From Bacteroidales bacterium UBA1256 (GTDB taxonomy: Bacteria > Bacteroidota > Bacteroidia > Bacteroidales > Paludibacteraceae), in contig DBVU01000077.1 of NCBI GenBank assembly GCA_002308195.1, positions 1 through 17,462 of the forward strand: a DNA stretch of 17,462 nucleotides, in the 5' to 3' direction. Below are positions 6,132 to 13,849 of the stretch, in pieces. A program made the position numbers and the translations under genes. How positions within the stretch are numbered: position 1 is the first letter of the stretch; each line of letters starts with the position of its first letter. Under the pieces are notes generated by a model. That model searched no databases, was not told where the DNA came from, and was given only the letters and a program-made list of their open reading frames with translations.

Positions 6132-6967
6132 GTCGATTGCCACTAAGCGTGCATCACGCATTTGCGGACGGAATAATCTATCCGCTGATGTATTATGTGG
6201 TGCGCTACAGGCGAAAACTGGTCAGCAAGAATCTGCGACTCTCGTTCCCCGAAAAAACAGACAAGCAACGCCAACAGATTGCCCGTGATTTCTACCATCA
6301 GTTTGCGCGAACCATAGTAGAGATTATCTATGGTTATCGCTGCTTTGACGAAGAAATGCGGCAACGCGTGGTGTTCGGCAATATGGAGGAAGTCAATCGA
6401 CTAGTGGATGCGGCAGGCGGAGGAATATTCATGTTGGCGCATCTGGGCAACTGGGAATGGCAAGCCAGTGTGCAACAATGGGTGAGTCCGGGGGTGACAG
6501 AAATCAATGTCTATCGCCAACAGAAAAACCGCGCCATGGACAGCCTGATGATAGCGATACGCAGCAAAAGAGGCGGTGTATGCGTAGAGAAACAACGTAT
6601 TTTGCGTGAGATGGTGCGCTATCGGTCTGAAAACAAGCCTGTTACTATTGGTCTGCTGAGCGACCAGAAACCACGTCCGGAAGTAACACGCACATGGACA
6701 GAGTTTCTGAACCAAGAAACAGGTTTTCTGGATGGTGGAGAAGTGCTAGGACGCAAGTTCGGTTATCCGGTGTTCTACGCCTATATAACCAGCCCCAAGA
6801 AAGGTTATTATCGGACTGATTTTCAGGTACTTGCAGTTGATTCGAAGAATACGGAAGAAGGCGAAATAACTTTGGCTTATGCCAAAGCCCTGGAGAAAAA
6901 TATCAGACAGCAACCGGAATTGTGGCTATGGACACACAATCGCTGGAAATGGGGAAGAAAGGGTTAA
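6104..6967 (+). CDS. Lysophospholipid/lipid A acyltransferase (LpxL/HtrB family)
   Basis: This 287-aa protein (from ATG 6104) belongs to the LpxL/LpxM/HtrB acyltransferase family, which adds a secondary acyl chain to lipid A or a related lipid at the inner membrane. The catalytic HxxxxE motif is HLGNWE (His113, Glu118). Other family blocks are SKNLRLSFPEKT, GLLSDQKPR, ETGFLDGGEVLGRKFGYPV (instead of the usual F.G....A..LA) and a C-terminal QPELWLWTHNRWKW, the usual P..W.W.H.RWK ending. An N-terminal hydrophobic stretch could anchor it. The frame also opens at a TTG at 6098. The start overlaps cdsA by 28 bp, implying coupled translation. The exact acceptor lipid is unknown. Confidence 0.9.
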   Translation: MLRTIVAVLSRLPLSVHHAFADGIIYPLMYYVVRYRRKLVSKNLRLSFPEKTDKQRQQIARDFYHQFARTIVEIIYGYRCFDEEMRQRVVFGNMEEVNRLVDAAGGGIFMLAHLGNWEWQASVQQWVSPGVTEINVYRQQKNRAMDSLMIAIRSKRGGVCVEKQRILREMVRYRSENKPVTIGLLSDQKPRPEVTRTWTEFLNQETGFLDGGEVLGRKFGYPVFYAYITSPKKGYYRTDFQVLAVDSKNTEEGEITLAYAKALEKNIRQQPELWLWTHNRWKWGRKG

Positions 6968-6970
6968 CGA

Positions 6971-6991
6971 TTAAAGGTTAAAGGTTAACGG
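6971..6991. repeat. Three 7-bp tandem repeats between two genes
   Basis: TTAAAGG, TTAAAGG and TTAACGG fill nearly the whole gap between the acyltransferase stop and the glycosyltransferase ATG. The octamer GGTTAACG also occurs at 6962-6969 and 6983-6990. The array probably arose by slippage and might tune start-codon spacing. Confidence 0.7.
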
Positions 6992-7882
6992 ATGAAGTGT
7001 AGCATTATCATATTGAATTGGAATGGTGCGGATATGATGCATCGGTTCTTGCCATCGGTGGTGAAATATACTTCTCTGCCCGATTGCGAGATTATTGTGG
7101 CCGACAATGGCAGTACAGACACCAGTCTGAAAATGCTCGCGGAAGAGTTTCCGCAAGTTAGGACCATTGTTTTGGACCATAATTTTGGCTTTGCTGAAGG
7201 CTACAACCGAGCAATAGAGCAGATTAACAGCGATTATGTAGTGCTACTCAATTCGGACGTAGAAGTGACGGAGAACTGGCTAAATCCCCTACTCCAATAT
7301 ATGGATGCTTATCCGGATGTGGCGGCCGTGCAACCCAAGATTCGCAGTTGGTTACACCGCGATTATTTCGAGCATGCGGGTGCCGCAGGCGGTTTTTTGA
7401 GCCCGTTGGGCTATCCTTATTGCCGCGGGCGACGCTTTGGACGTGTGGAGAAAGATAATGGCCAGTATGACTCGATAATGGATGTAGATTGGACTTCTGG
7501 CGCGTGTATGTGTGTGCGCACGAGTATATATAAGGAGTTAGGAGGTTTGGATGCGGCATTTTTTGCGCACATGGAGGAAATAGACCTCTGTTGGCGTATG
7601 CGGCGTGCAGGATGGCGTTTGGCTTGCATTCCTCAGTCGGCAATATACCATCTGGGCGGAGGAGCGCTAAGCTATGACAATCCACGTAAGACTTATCTCA
7701 ATTTCCGTAACAATCTGCTGATGATATACAAAAACAAACAGCACCCACAAGGAGTACTGTTCGTTCGTTTCTTCTTAGATTACGCGGCCTCGCTCTATTT
7801 TATCCTGCAAGGCAAGTTTGGTAGCGCTAAGGCCGTTATAGAAGCGCGCCGCGACTATCGGCGTATGCGCTTAGCGTACTAA
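6992..7882 (+). CDS. Family 2 glycosyltransferase (rhamnosyltransferase-like)
   Basis: This 296-aa GT-A fold enzyme transfers a sugar from a nucleotide donor to a glycan or lipid acceptor on the cytoplasmic face of the inner membrane. It opens with SIIILNWNG (4-12); the donor-binding ADNGSTD lies at 37-43, the DxD-type metal motif as NSDVE (87-91), and the catalytic block as HMEEIDLCWR (193-202). DYFEHAGAAGGF (124-135) is common in the WbbL/rhamnosyltransferase-like subgroup. The C terminus has a hydrophobic membrane-associating stretch (about 255-275). It follows the acyltransferase by 24 bp in the cdsA operon, so a glycolipid or LPS acceptor is plausible but not shown. Its 3' end overlaps the convergent secreted-protein gene by 12 bp. 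Confidence 0.9.
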   Translation: MKCSIIILNWNGADMMHRFLPSVVKYTSLPDCEIIVADNGSTDTSLKMLAEEFPQVRTIVLDHNFGFAEGYNRAIEQINSDYVVLLNSDVEVTENWLNPLLQYMDAYPDVAAVQPKIRSWLHRDYFEHAGAAGGFLSPLGYPYCRGRRFGRVEKDNGQYDSIMDVDWTSGACMCVRTSIYKELGGLDAAFFAHMEEIDLCWRMRRAGWRLACIPQSAIYHLGGGALSYDNPRKTYLNFRNNLLMIYKNKQHPQGVLFVRFFLDYAASLYFILQGKFGSAKAVIEARRDYRRMRLAY

Positions 7883-9325
7883 GTATTTATTGCCTTTTTG
7901 TATCACTATACCGCGGTAGTCCTTATCTACAGGGCGGCCCAGTAAATCGTACATCGGAGCCATCCTATCCAACGGAGGATAGATAGCCTCGATGCCCTCT
8001 TGTTCGTAATACTCCGTGTCTGTATAGTGATTTAGTTCGCCGGTAAACGTGAAGTTGTAGGTGTTCGTATTGTCTCCGGTGATATATCCGGAGATGGTAT
8101 ATACCTCTTCCGTCTTGGTAATAGCCGCTTGGCCTTCTACCATCCACGTAAAATCAGTCCAATCATCCGGACCATACTGGTACCATGTATATTCGCCCAT
8201 GGTTTCTGCCTCCGAATCATATGTTCCGATTAGCTCATGCGACGTAGGATTGAGATCAATGGCGAGATAAGGATAATCCGGTGCTGCCGCATTATAAAGG
8301 AACACCGTATAATTGAGTTTGCCCTCTTGCGCAGAGAGTTCCGTTTCATATACGGCATCTGCGGCATCGAATGTAAGGAAAATAGTTTCGCCTGTTCCTG
8401 AATTTCCGCCGCAATCTAGTTCTGCGGTTGGATTGGCATCAAAATAGACATGCACACTGTAGCAACGCAACTGTTTCACGCAACTGATAGTAACAGAAGT
8501 GGCATTCACGTCAGTAATGATAACCACCGGATCTCCTTCCAAATCATCTTCCTCTGGGCTACAATACTCGATTTCACCATTGTCCACAGTAGCCGTAAAC
8601 TGTTTGCGCACATAGCCGTTGATAATCAGTCCTTTAATCGGTTTGGTAGCCTCGAAAGTCAGTTGGTAGCCCGCATTACAATTGAAATATACTGCTGAAT
8701 CGTTGTTGAGAATTGAACCTTGGGTACACGATACGCGAATATTGCTTTGAACAAACGCATATTCCTCCTTGTAGAAGTTCCAATCAGGTACAATGATTGC
8801 AGTTGGCTCACTATAAGCAAAATCAGGGACTAAAGAGGTGGTGTCAATATGATTTTCCTCCTCTTCGGGAACAATAACCACAGGATCGCCATTGACCACA
8901 ATTTGCTGAATAATACGCTGACCTTTGCTCTCGTTTCCGAGCGTAAAGACAACCATTTCACTGGTGCCAGTCCATACATCGATTTTCCAGTCTTTGTTTC
9001 CGGTGGATGTTCCTCCGGATTTCAGTGAACCGCAATCAGCGGAGAGCGATGCATACGTCTTTCCATTGTCTGCATTGCAGGCAAAAACTAGTTGGACATT
9101 CGTTAGTGACTCGCCCACAATGGTTATGGTATTTTGCGCGTATAAACGCATTTCTGCACTATAGTCCGAATAAGTAGGAGCATTATTGCTGTTACCTTTT
9201 TCTAGTGAGATTAAGATATTATCTTTTTCCTGACTAAGAGATTCGGATGTTGTAAAGGTAAATGTAGTGCTCATTGCCTTGATGGCAATACCTAAAATAG
9301 CAATGAACAAAAGAAATCTCTTCAT
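7871..9325 (-). CDS. Secreted multidomain protein with T9SS-like C-terminal tail
   Basis: This 484-aa protein has a signal peptide (about 1-19, ending KAMS). After it come two beta-rich modules (about 20-150 and 175-300), each containing a PVVI segment and resembling adhesin- or carbohydrate-binding-like modules of Bacteroidales surface proteins. A third module (about 310-455, with LIGTYDSEAE and YTISGYITGDNTNTYNFTFTGEL) resembles another repeat family from such proteins. The last residues MYDLLGRPVDKDYRGIVIQKGNKYLVR (written in pieces: MYDLLGRPV, GIVIQKGNKYLVR) match the YDLxGR...G.YI..GxK...K pattern of T9SS sorting tails or related C-termini. It is likely exported and possibly surface-attached. 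It is the last gene of the OmpH/Wzi operon, 15 bp after the Wzi-like gene. No catalytic motif was seen, and the exact function is unknown. Confidence 0.75.
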   Translation of the reverse strand: MKRFLLFIAILGIAIKAMSTTFTFTTSESLSQEKDNILISLEKGNSNNAPTYSDYSAEMRLYAQNTITIVGESLTNVQLVFACNADNGKTYASLSADCGSLKSGGTSTGNKDWKIDVWTGTSEMVVFTLGNESKGQRIIQQIVVNGDPVVIVPEEEENHIDTTSLVPDFAYSEPTAIIVPDWNFYKEEYAFVQSNIRVSCTQGSILNNDSAVYFNCNAGYQLTFEATKPIKGLIINGYVRKQFTATVDNGEIEYCSPEEDDLEGDPVVIITDVNATSVTISCVKQLRCYSVHVYFDANPTAELDCGGNSGTGETIFLTFDAADAVYETELSAQEGKLNYTVFLYNAAAPDYPYLAIDLNPTSHELIGTYDSEAETMGEYTWYQYGPDDWTDFTWMVEGQAAITKTEEVYTISGYITGDNTNTYNFTFTGELNHYTDTEYYEQEGIEAIYPPLDRMAPMYDLLGRPVDKDYRGIVIQKGNKYLVR

Positions 9326-9340
9326 TAGATTTATAATAAT

Positions 9341-11179
9341 TTAGAAGCCGAAACTAAGTCCGCAGGTGAACGTAAAATTCTGCCCTTGGAAATAGATTGG
9401 CGAATATTTGCTTAGATAGTAGTTTTCAAGTTCTGCTCCCGCCAGTTCACGCGATGTCCCATCGGCATTCCATCCCCGATCTTCGCCCGCTACGCGAGTA
9501 GATGTAGGCGCGAAACTACGCGCATTATTATAGGTGAAATCCAGGTGTGCATAACAGTTGTTAAACACCTCATACACCGCACGGAAATTGATTTCGTCAT
9601 TCTGCCATATTTTCTCGTTGAATGGCTTCTGTGCGATGATTTCGCTGATATTGGAACGCACATAATCGTAGGCATTGTATTTGGTGTCGTGCGTATAATC
9701 GAGCGTCAAACGCACACTACGAACCGGACGATAAGCCAATTGAACGAAGATAGACTGTGCATTATCGCGCATATAATGGCCCATATTATAGCTATTGGAT
9801 GTATATTCCAGGACCGCGATAGAATGGTTGTAAGTAGCTATGTATGAGCGCATAAACTCGCCTCGCAGACTCAGTCCACGCACAGGCCAACCACTCCAGT
9901 TGAAACCAACCAGATAAGATACAGGATTGCTCTCCGGATTCGATTTCTTGAGGCGCGCAAACTTAAACTCATCTAGATAGAACGAGCCATAGAGTCGCAA
10001 GTGGTCGGTCGGTCGAACCGAGATAGATGCGAAAGCCTGAGAATTCTGATTCTCGGAGTTCACTCCTTTAGTCAAAAGGTGGTCAAGCGACTTGAAGAAT
10101 GCGATAGGAATAAAATAGGCAGCTTGCACGTTGCGCTCGGCGTAGACAATCGAGTTTCCGAACGAGAATTGGACGTATTTGCAGGGCATGAAAGTGAACA
10201 TATTAGCCGCCATAAACTTGTTGTACGGGCGGTAGTTCACTTTGGTCAGTCCTTCCGCGTAATTCTCTAAGTAATAGCTAGTTGAGTCCAACACATTGCT
10301 CACCAACCATGCATGGAAATAGTCGAATTGGAACCACTTGCAAGGCGTCAGTTGGAGTGTCAGCATTGGCACTGCCGGATTGTGTGCCGACAGAATATTC
10401 GAGCAATGCTGCGCATCGCCCCATTGGATACGTTCACGCTGCACGCCAATTGAGCCCCACCATGCATAGAGGCTGATACCTCCACGCGAATCAGAGAAAT
10501 CGCCGCCATACAGAGCTTCCTTGTACTGCACACCGGGCAACAAATTCAGATAGCCCGGTTGCGAGATACGTGCTCCGTGTCTCTTAGCTCCATCCGTAGG
10601 ATAATAGGTATCACTCAGCAAACCTGTTCCTTTCCACGAATTGTCGCGGATAGATCCCCAGATAGAAAGGTGATTGGCGATATCCATCTGAATCTCAGCA
10701 CCATACCAACGATGAGTCAGCAGACCTTTCTTACTAGCATAGAGATCCATACCAAGAATAGGACGAATACGCATCTTAAAGACTTTGTCTTTAGTCAACA
10801 TATGCAATGATGGATCTGCCAACGACAAATTAGAGATTGGAGTGATCCATTGCGTCATATGGCGATGACCGTAACTGTAGTATTCGGGCAAAGTATCTTG
10901 CTCCAACGCATAGTCCTGCAGATAGAACTGCAAATCGTCCTTTTGACGCGGACTGAGTAGCGAATCCCTAGTCTGCGCTTCGAGTAAAAGACCGGCTATA
11001 TAGTCGCGCGTATAGGGCTTGATGGCCGCATTTGAGCGAATAATACCATCCGTTGTCAGTTCCTCAAGGAAATCATAGATTTCCGTATACTCAATGGCCT
11101 CAGGAATACGTTGTGCGTATAGCGAATTGCCAAAGAGGAGACACAGACAGCAGAATAATATGGATTGGAATTGGCGCAT
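9341..11179 (-). CDS. Wzi-like capsule assembly outer membrane protein
   Basis: This 612-aa protein has a signal peptide (about 1-22, ending LYA before Q) and many short alternating strands, ending in the aromatic residue expected of an outer membrane barrel (GLSFGF). Blocks such as YSYGHRHMTQW, HRWYGAEIQMDIANHLSIWGSIRDN and ISLYAWWGSIGVQRERIQWGD resemble the Bacteroidota branch of the capsule assembly protein Wzi family. Wzi anchors or organises capsular polysaccharide at the cell surface in Proteobacteria; in Bacteroidales the role of these relatives is mostly inferred. Its ATG overlaps the OmpH-like stop by one base, so the chaperone-like and barrel genes are translationally coupled, which suits a chaperone-client pair. 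No capsule synthesis locus is in the window. Confidence 0.8.
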   Translation of the reverse strand: MRQFQSILFCCLCLLFGNSLYAQRIPEAIEYTEIYDFLEELTTDGIIRSNAAIKPYTRDYIAGLLLEAQTRDSLLSPRQKDDLQFYLQDYALEQDTLPEYYSYGHRHMTQWITPISNLSLADPSLHMLTKDKVFKMRIRPILGMDLYASKKGLLTHRWYGAEIQMDIANHLSIWGSIRDNSWKGTGLLSDTYYPTDGAKRHGARISQPGYLNLLPGVQYKEALYGGDFSDSRGGISLYAWWGSIGVQRERIQWGDAQHCSNILSAHNPAVPMLTLQLTPCKWFQFDYFHAWLVSNVLDSTSYYLENYAEGLTKVNYRPYNKFMAANMFTFMPCKYVQFSFGNSIVYAERNVQAAYFIPIAFFKSLDHLLTKGVNSENQNSQAFASISVRPTDHLRLYGSFYLDEFKFARLKKSNPESNPVSYLVGFNWSGWPVRGLSLRGEFMRSYIATYNHSIAVLEYTSNSYNMGHYMRDNAQSIFVQLAYRPVRSVRLTLDYTHDTKYNAYDYVRSNISEIIAQKPFNEKIWQNDEINFRAVYEVFNNCYAHLDFTYNNARSFAPTSTRVAGEDRGWNADGTSRELAGAELENYYLSKYSPIYFQGQNFTFTCGLSFGF

Positions 11180-11805
11180 TATTGTTGATAACGAGCGTTA
11201 AGTCCTTCTATTACGTCATTAGTGATATCATAGCCTGCCACCTTGTCCATCGTGACAGCGTCGTTGATAACCAAATGGTAACGGCCATCGGCATTGTACT
11301 CGCGCAGGAATTGCTGAACAGAATCTTGCAACTGTTGTGTCAGTTCATTCTGCTCGGTCATAAAATCTGCACTCAGTTTCTGACGCAAATTCTCCAGATC
11401 TTGCTGCTTAGCCATGAGTTGTTGTTCCTTCTTCTGCAGACGTTGTTGCTCGCTCTCTGCGCGCTCACGACTCAAGAAAGCATTGGCTTCCACTTTACGC
11501 TGAAAATCAAGCACATCTTTCTGGAAAGTTTCTACTTCTTTTTGAATCGATTTAGCCTTAGTGTCCAGTTTAACCATCGATTCCTCGTAACGGTTTTGCA
11601 GTTTGTCGGACGACTCTACTGCCAGGGTGTAATGTTTGAGGATAGAATCGGTGTTAATGATAGCAATCGGCAGCAGTTCTCCACTTGCCTCAACCTCTTG
11701 ATTACCAGACTTTTTGCTGCTCGGAGTAACTGTAAAGAAAAGGATAAACAAAGCTACTACTGCAGCACCTAAAATTGAATCAACAATGATTTGAATTTTG
11801 TTCAT
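11179..11805 (-). CDS. OmpH/Skp-family membrane-anchored chaperone-like protein
   Basis: This 208-aa protein has one N-terminal hydrophobic segment (about 8-27), lacking a clear cleavage site, so it is probably an inner-membrane anchor. IAIINTDSILKHY (48-60) is the OmpH/Skp entry motif, followed by a long charged coiled coil (about 63-165, rich in Glu, Lys, Gln) and the closing YHLVINDAVTMDKVAGYDITNDVI strand region. Skp chaperones bind unfolded outer membrane proteins in the periplasm. Classical Skp is soluble; the anchored form is common in Bacteroidota paralogues. It sits 4 bp after the small membrane protein and its stop overlaps the Wzi-like ATG (TAATG). Confidence 0.9.
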   Translation of the reverse strand: MNKIQIIVDSILGAAVVALFILFFTVTPSSKKSGNQEVEASGELLPIAIINTDSILKHYTLAVESSDKLQNRYEESMVKLDTKAKSIQKEVETFQKDVLDFQRKVEANAFLSRERAESEQQRLQKKEQQLMAKQQDLENLRQKLSADFMTEQNELTQQLQDSVQQFLREYNADGRYHLVINDAVTMDKVAGYDITNDVIEGLNARYQQ

Positions 11806-11809
11806 AATT

Positions 11810-12019
11810 TTATAAGTTTTTAATGTTAATTTTTCGCTTGTTGGTGCGCCTCAATTCCCGGTCTTGACTCGTTGCGCAATGGATGCCATCTTGTTGCATA
11901 CGTTTGTTTTGAGCAATGTGTTGCGAGCGAAAAGAATGGTCTTTCCGAAGGAAAATTCCCACACCCAACAGCACGATGGCTAGTGCCACAAATCCTATAA
12001 CTAGTACAATTTGGCGCAT
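11810..12019 (-). CDS. Small single-pass membrane protein, Bacteroidota-specific
   Basis: This 69-aa protein starts at ATG 12019. One transmembrane helix (about 3-24) is followed by a basic cytoplasmic or periplasmic tail with the pattern H-I-x-x-N-K...G-I-x-C-x-x-S-Q-D-R-E-x-R. I recall this pattern in a family of small uncharacterised proteins in Bacteroidota. The frame continues upstream to 12112 without a stop, but that part crosses the predicted promoter, so ATG 12019 is preferred. It lies 4 bp before the OmpH-like gene and is the first gene of that operon. The function is unknown. The single cysteine in the tail is conserved in relatives as far as I recall. Confidence 0.7.
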   Translation of the reverse strand: MRQIVLVIGFVALAIVLLGVGIFLRKDHSFRSQHIAQNKRMQQDGIHCATSQDRELRRTNKRKINIKNL

Positions 12020-12037
12020 TTTACCGCAATTTGGGTG

Positions 12038-12068
12038 CAAAAGTAGTAATAAATACCGAAAGGCGAAA
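12038..12068 (-). promoter_or_regulatory. Probable promoter of the OmpH-Wzi operon
   Basis: On the minus strand a -7 box TACTTTTG (12045..12038) matches the consensus. The best -33 candidate is TTTC (12068..12065) at 19 bp, one mismatch from TTTG. Transcription would start near 12031, about 12 nt before ATG 12019. It is weaker than the other promoters and lacks the extended TTTGyAyATr element. Confidence 0.55.
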
Positions 12069-12080
12069 GAGGAAATCAGA

Positions 12081-12105
12081 TTTTTTGTCCTTTTAGGACA
12101 GAAAA
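12081..12105. repeat. Inverted repeat between divergent operons
   Basis: TGTCCT and AGGACA (12086-12091, 12095-12100) flank a TTT loop. The arms extend outward by a T:G wobble and four T:A pairs to 12081-12105, about 11 paired positions. It lies between the OmpH-operon and bactofilin promoters, where no transcript should end, so a regulator-binding site is more likely than a terminator. Confidence 0.65.
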
Positions 12106-12136
12106 TGCACATTTTTGCAAATTATTTTCGCGCGCG

Positions 12137-12168
12137 CTTGCATATATGAAAATATTTTTGTACTTTTG
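12137..12168 (+). promoter_or_regulatory. Promoter of the bactofilin operon
   Basis: The -33 box is CTTG (12137-12140, one mismatch) and the -7 box TACTTTTG (12161-12168), separated by 20 bp. Downstream of the -33 box the sequence CATATAT follows the shared yAyATr pattern. Transcription should start near 12175, leaving a leader of about 59 nt before ATG 12234. Confidence 0.7.
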
Positions 12169-12174
12169 CGCGCT

Positions 12175-12195
12175 GTTTGTGTGGTTTGCACAAAC
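12175..12195 (+). promoter_or_regulatory. Stem-loop at the predicted 5' end of the bactofilin mRNA
   Basis: GTTTGTG (12175-12181) pairs perfectly with CACAAAC (12189-12195) across a 7-base loop. It starts almost exactly at the predicted transcription start, so the mRNA would begin with a hairpin. Such hairpins can stabilise an mRNA against 5' end attack. The role here is inference. Confidence 0.45.
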
Positions 12196-12233
12196 GAAAA
12201 ATGGGATTATTAACAATAAAAACACTAGAAATA

Positions 12234-12596
12234 ATGGCAAATGAAAAACAAGGCGGTTCAATGTTCAACGCACTAACCGCAGGAAGTAAAATCGTAGGTA
12301 ACATTACCGCTGACAGCGATTTTCGTATCGATGGTTTGATTGAAGGAGATCTGCAATGTACAGGCAAAGTAGTGATTGGTGAAGCAGGCAAAGTGAAAGG
12401 TACTATCACTTGTCAGAATGCAGAAATTCTGGGCTTTCTGGAAGGCAAACTAACTTGCAGCCAGCAACTCTCGCTGCGTTGTACAGGCCAGATTCAAGGT
12501 GAAGTAGTAACCAAAACCTTGATTGTTGAGCCGGGCGCTATATTCAACGGAAGTTGCTCGATGGCAAAGAAAGTGGCAGAACCTGTTCAAAAATAA
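12234..12596 (+). CDS. Bactofilin
   Basis: Bactofilins are small cytoskeletal proteins that polymerise into filaments, often at the membrane, and scaffold cell-wall or envelope enzymes. The 120-aa product has a short tail, then a right-handed beta-helix domain (about 18-110) with the family's glycine-rich repeats: SKIVGNITADSDFRIDGLIEGDL, KVVIGEAGKVKGTITCQNAEILGFLEGKL and LIVEPGAIFNGSCSM (written as pieces of each block). RIDG at 31-34 and VEPGAIFNG at 98-106 are typical. The frame opens at an upstream ATG at 12201, which would add 11 residues (MGLLTIKTLEI); ATG 12234 gives the usual bactofilin N terminus. No M23 peptidase neighbour, common elsewhere, is present. The DUF1015 gene follows 8 bp downstream. 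Confidence 0.92.
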   Translation: MANEKQGGSMFNALTAGSKIVGNITADSDFRIDGLIEGDLQCTGKVVIGEAGKVKGTITCQNAEILGFLEGKLTCSQQLSLRCTGQIQGEVVTKTLIVEPGAIFNGSCSMAKKVAEPVQK

Positions 12597-12604
12597 GCTG
12601 AGCT

Positions 12605-13849
12605 ATGAGAATCAAACCATTTCGTGGCATAAGACCGCCCAAAGAGTTGGTCGAACTGGTTAGCAGTCGTCCGTACGATGTACTAAACTCGGAAGAAGCA
12701 CGCCGTGAAGCTGCAGGTAATGAGAAATCGCTTTACCACATCATCAAACCCGAAATCAATTTCGAGCCGGGAACAGATGAGCACGATGAGCGTGTATATA
12801 GCGCTGCGGTGGAGCAATTCAAACTCTTCAGAGAGAAAGGATGGCTTGTTCAAGATAAGGAAGAGCGCTACTATGTTTATGCGCAGACCATGAATGGTCG
12901 CACGCAGTATGGACTGGTAGTTGGCGCATGGGTTGAAGATTATATGGCCGGTCGCATCAAGAAGCATGAATTGACGCGTCGCGACAAAGAGGAAGACCGC
13001 ATGAAGCATGTGCGTATTCTGAATGCCAATATGGAGCCTGTATTCTTTGCTTATCCGCACAGAGACGATTTGGACAAGATCGTTGCCGACATCTGCAAAC
13101 AGCAACCGGAATATGATTTTGTGGCTGCTCCGGAAGGATTTAGACACACTTTCTGGTTGATTTGTGACCGAGACATTATCGAGACAATCACGAGGATTTT
13201 TGCTGAAATTCCGGCCATGTATATTGCCGATGGTCACCATCGTAGTGCCGCTGCTGCATTGGTAGGAGATGAGAAGAAACGCAACAATCCAAATCATACG
13301 GGCGACGAGGAATATAATTATTTCCTGGCCGTATGCTTCCCTGACAATCAGCTGAACATAATCGACTACAATCGCGTAGTACGCGACCTAAACGGTTTGA
13401 CGGAAGAGCAGTTTATAGATGCACTTCGTGCGGATTTTGACGTAGAAGACAAAGGCACGGAGATCTACAAGCCACAGGCTTTGCACAATTTCTCGCTCTA
13501 TCTTGGTGGTCGTTGGTATTCGTTGACTGCCAAATCGGGCCGTTATGATGATGCAGATCCTATTGGTGTGCTGGATGTAACCATTTCCAGCAACCTGATT
13601 CTAGACAAAATCTTGGGCATAAAAGACCTACGTAGCGACAAACGTATTGATTTTGTGGGTGGTATACGCGGTTTAGGCGAACTGAAACGTCGTGTGGACA
13701 ATGGAGAAATGCGCGTTGCATTAGCACTCTACCCTGTTACGATGCAGCAAATTATCGACATTGCCGATAGCGGAAATATCATGCCTCCTAAAACCACTTG
13801 GTTTGAGCCAAAACTGCGTAGTGGACTAGTAGTACATGAGTTGGCGTAA
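12605..13849 (+). CDS. DUF1015 family protein
   Basis: This 414-aa protein covers the full length of the DUF1015 family, whose biochemical function is not established. It opens with the typical IKPFRGIRPP (3-12) and SRPYDVLNSEEAR (21-33). It contains IKKHELT (118-124) and the strongly conserved YIADGHHRSAAA block (206-217), which looks like an active or metal-binding site. No signal peptide or membrane segment is visible, so it is probably cytoplasmic. In many Bacteroidota it lies next to serC-serA, suggesting a link with serine/phosphoserine metabolism; here it sits between bactofilin and a PorE-like lipoprotein. It overlaps the next gene by 14 bp. Confidence 0.9.
   Translation: MRIKPFRGIRPPKELVELVSSRPYDVLNSEEARREAAGNEKSLYHIIKPEINFEPGTDEHDERVYSAAVEQFKLFREKGWLVQDKEERYYVYAQTMNGRTQYGLVVGAWVEDYMAGRIKKHELTRRDKEEDRMKHVRILNANMEPVFFAYPHRDDLDKIVADICKQQPEYDFVAAPEGFRHTFWLICDRDIIETITRIFAEIPAMYIADGHHRSAAAALVGDEKKRNNPNHTGDEEYNYFLAVCFPDNQLNIIDYNRVVRDLNGLTEEQFIDALRADFDVEDKGTEIYKPQALHNFSLYLGGRWYSLTAKSGRYDDADPIGVLDVTISSNLILDKILGIKDLRSDKRIDFVGGIRGLGELKRRVDNGEMRVALALYPVTMQQIIDIADSGNIMPPKTTWFEPKLRSGLVVHELA

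Noticed and set aside
11053..11772. 239-codon plus-strand frame opposite the OmpH-like gene
   Set aside because: The leucine-rich product is a by-product of the antisense reading of a Gln/Glu-rich coiled coil.
12122..12409. Minus-strand frame opposite the bactofilin gene
   Set aside because: It overlaps the clear bactofilin domain and the plus-strand promoter and has no recognisable motifs.
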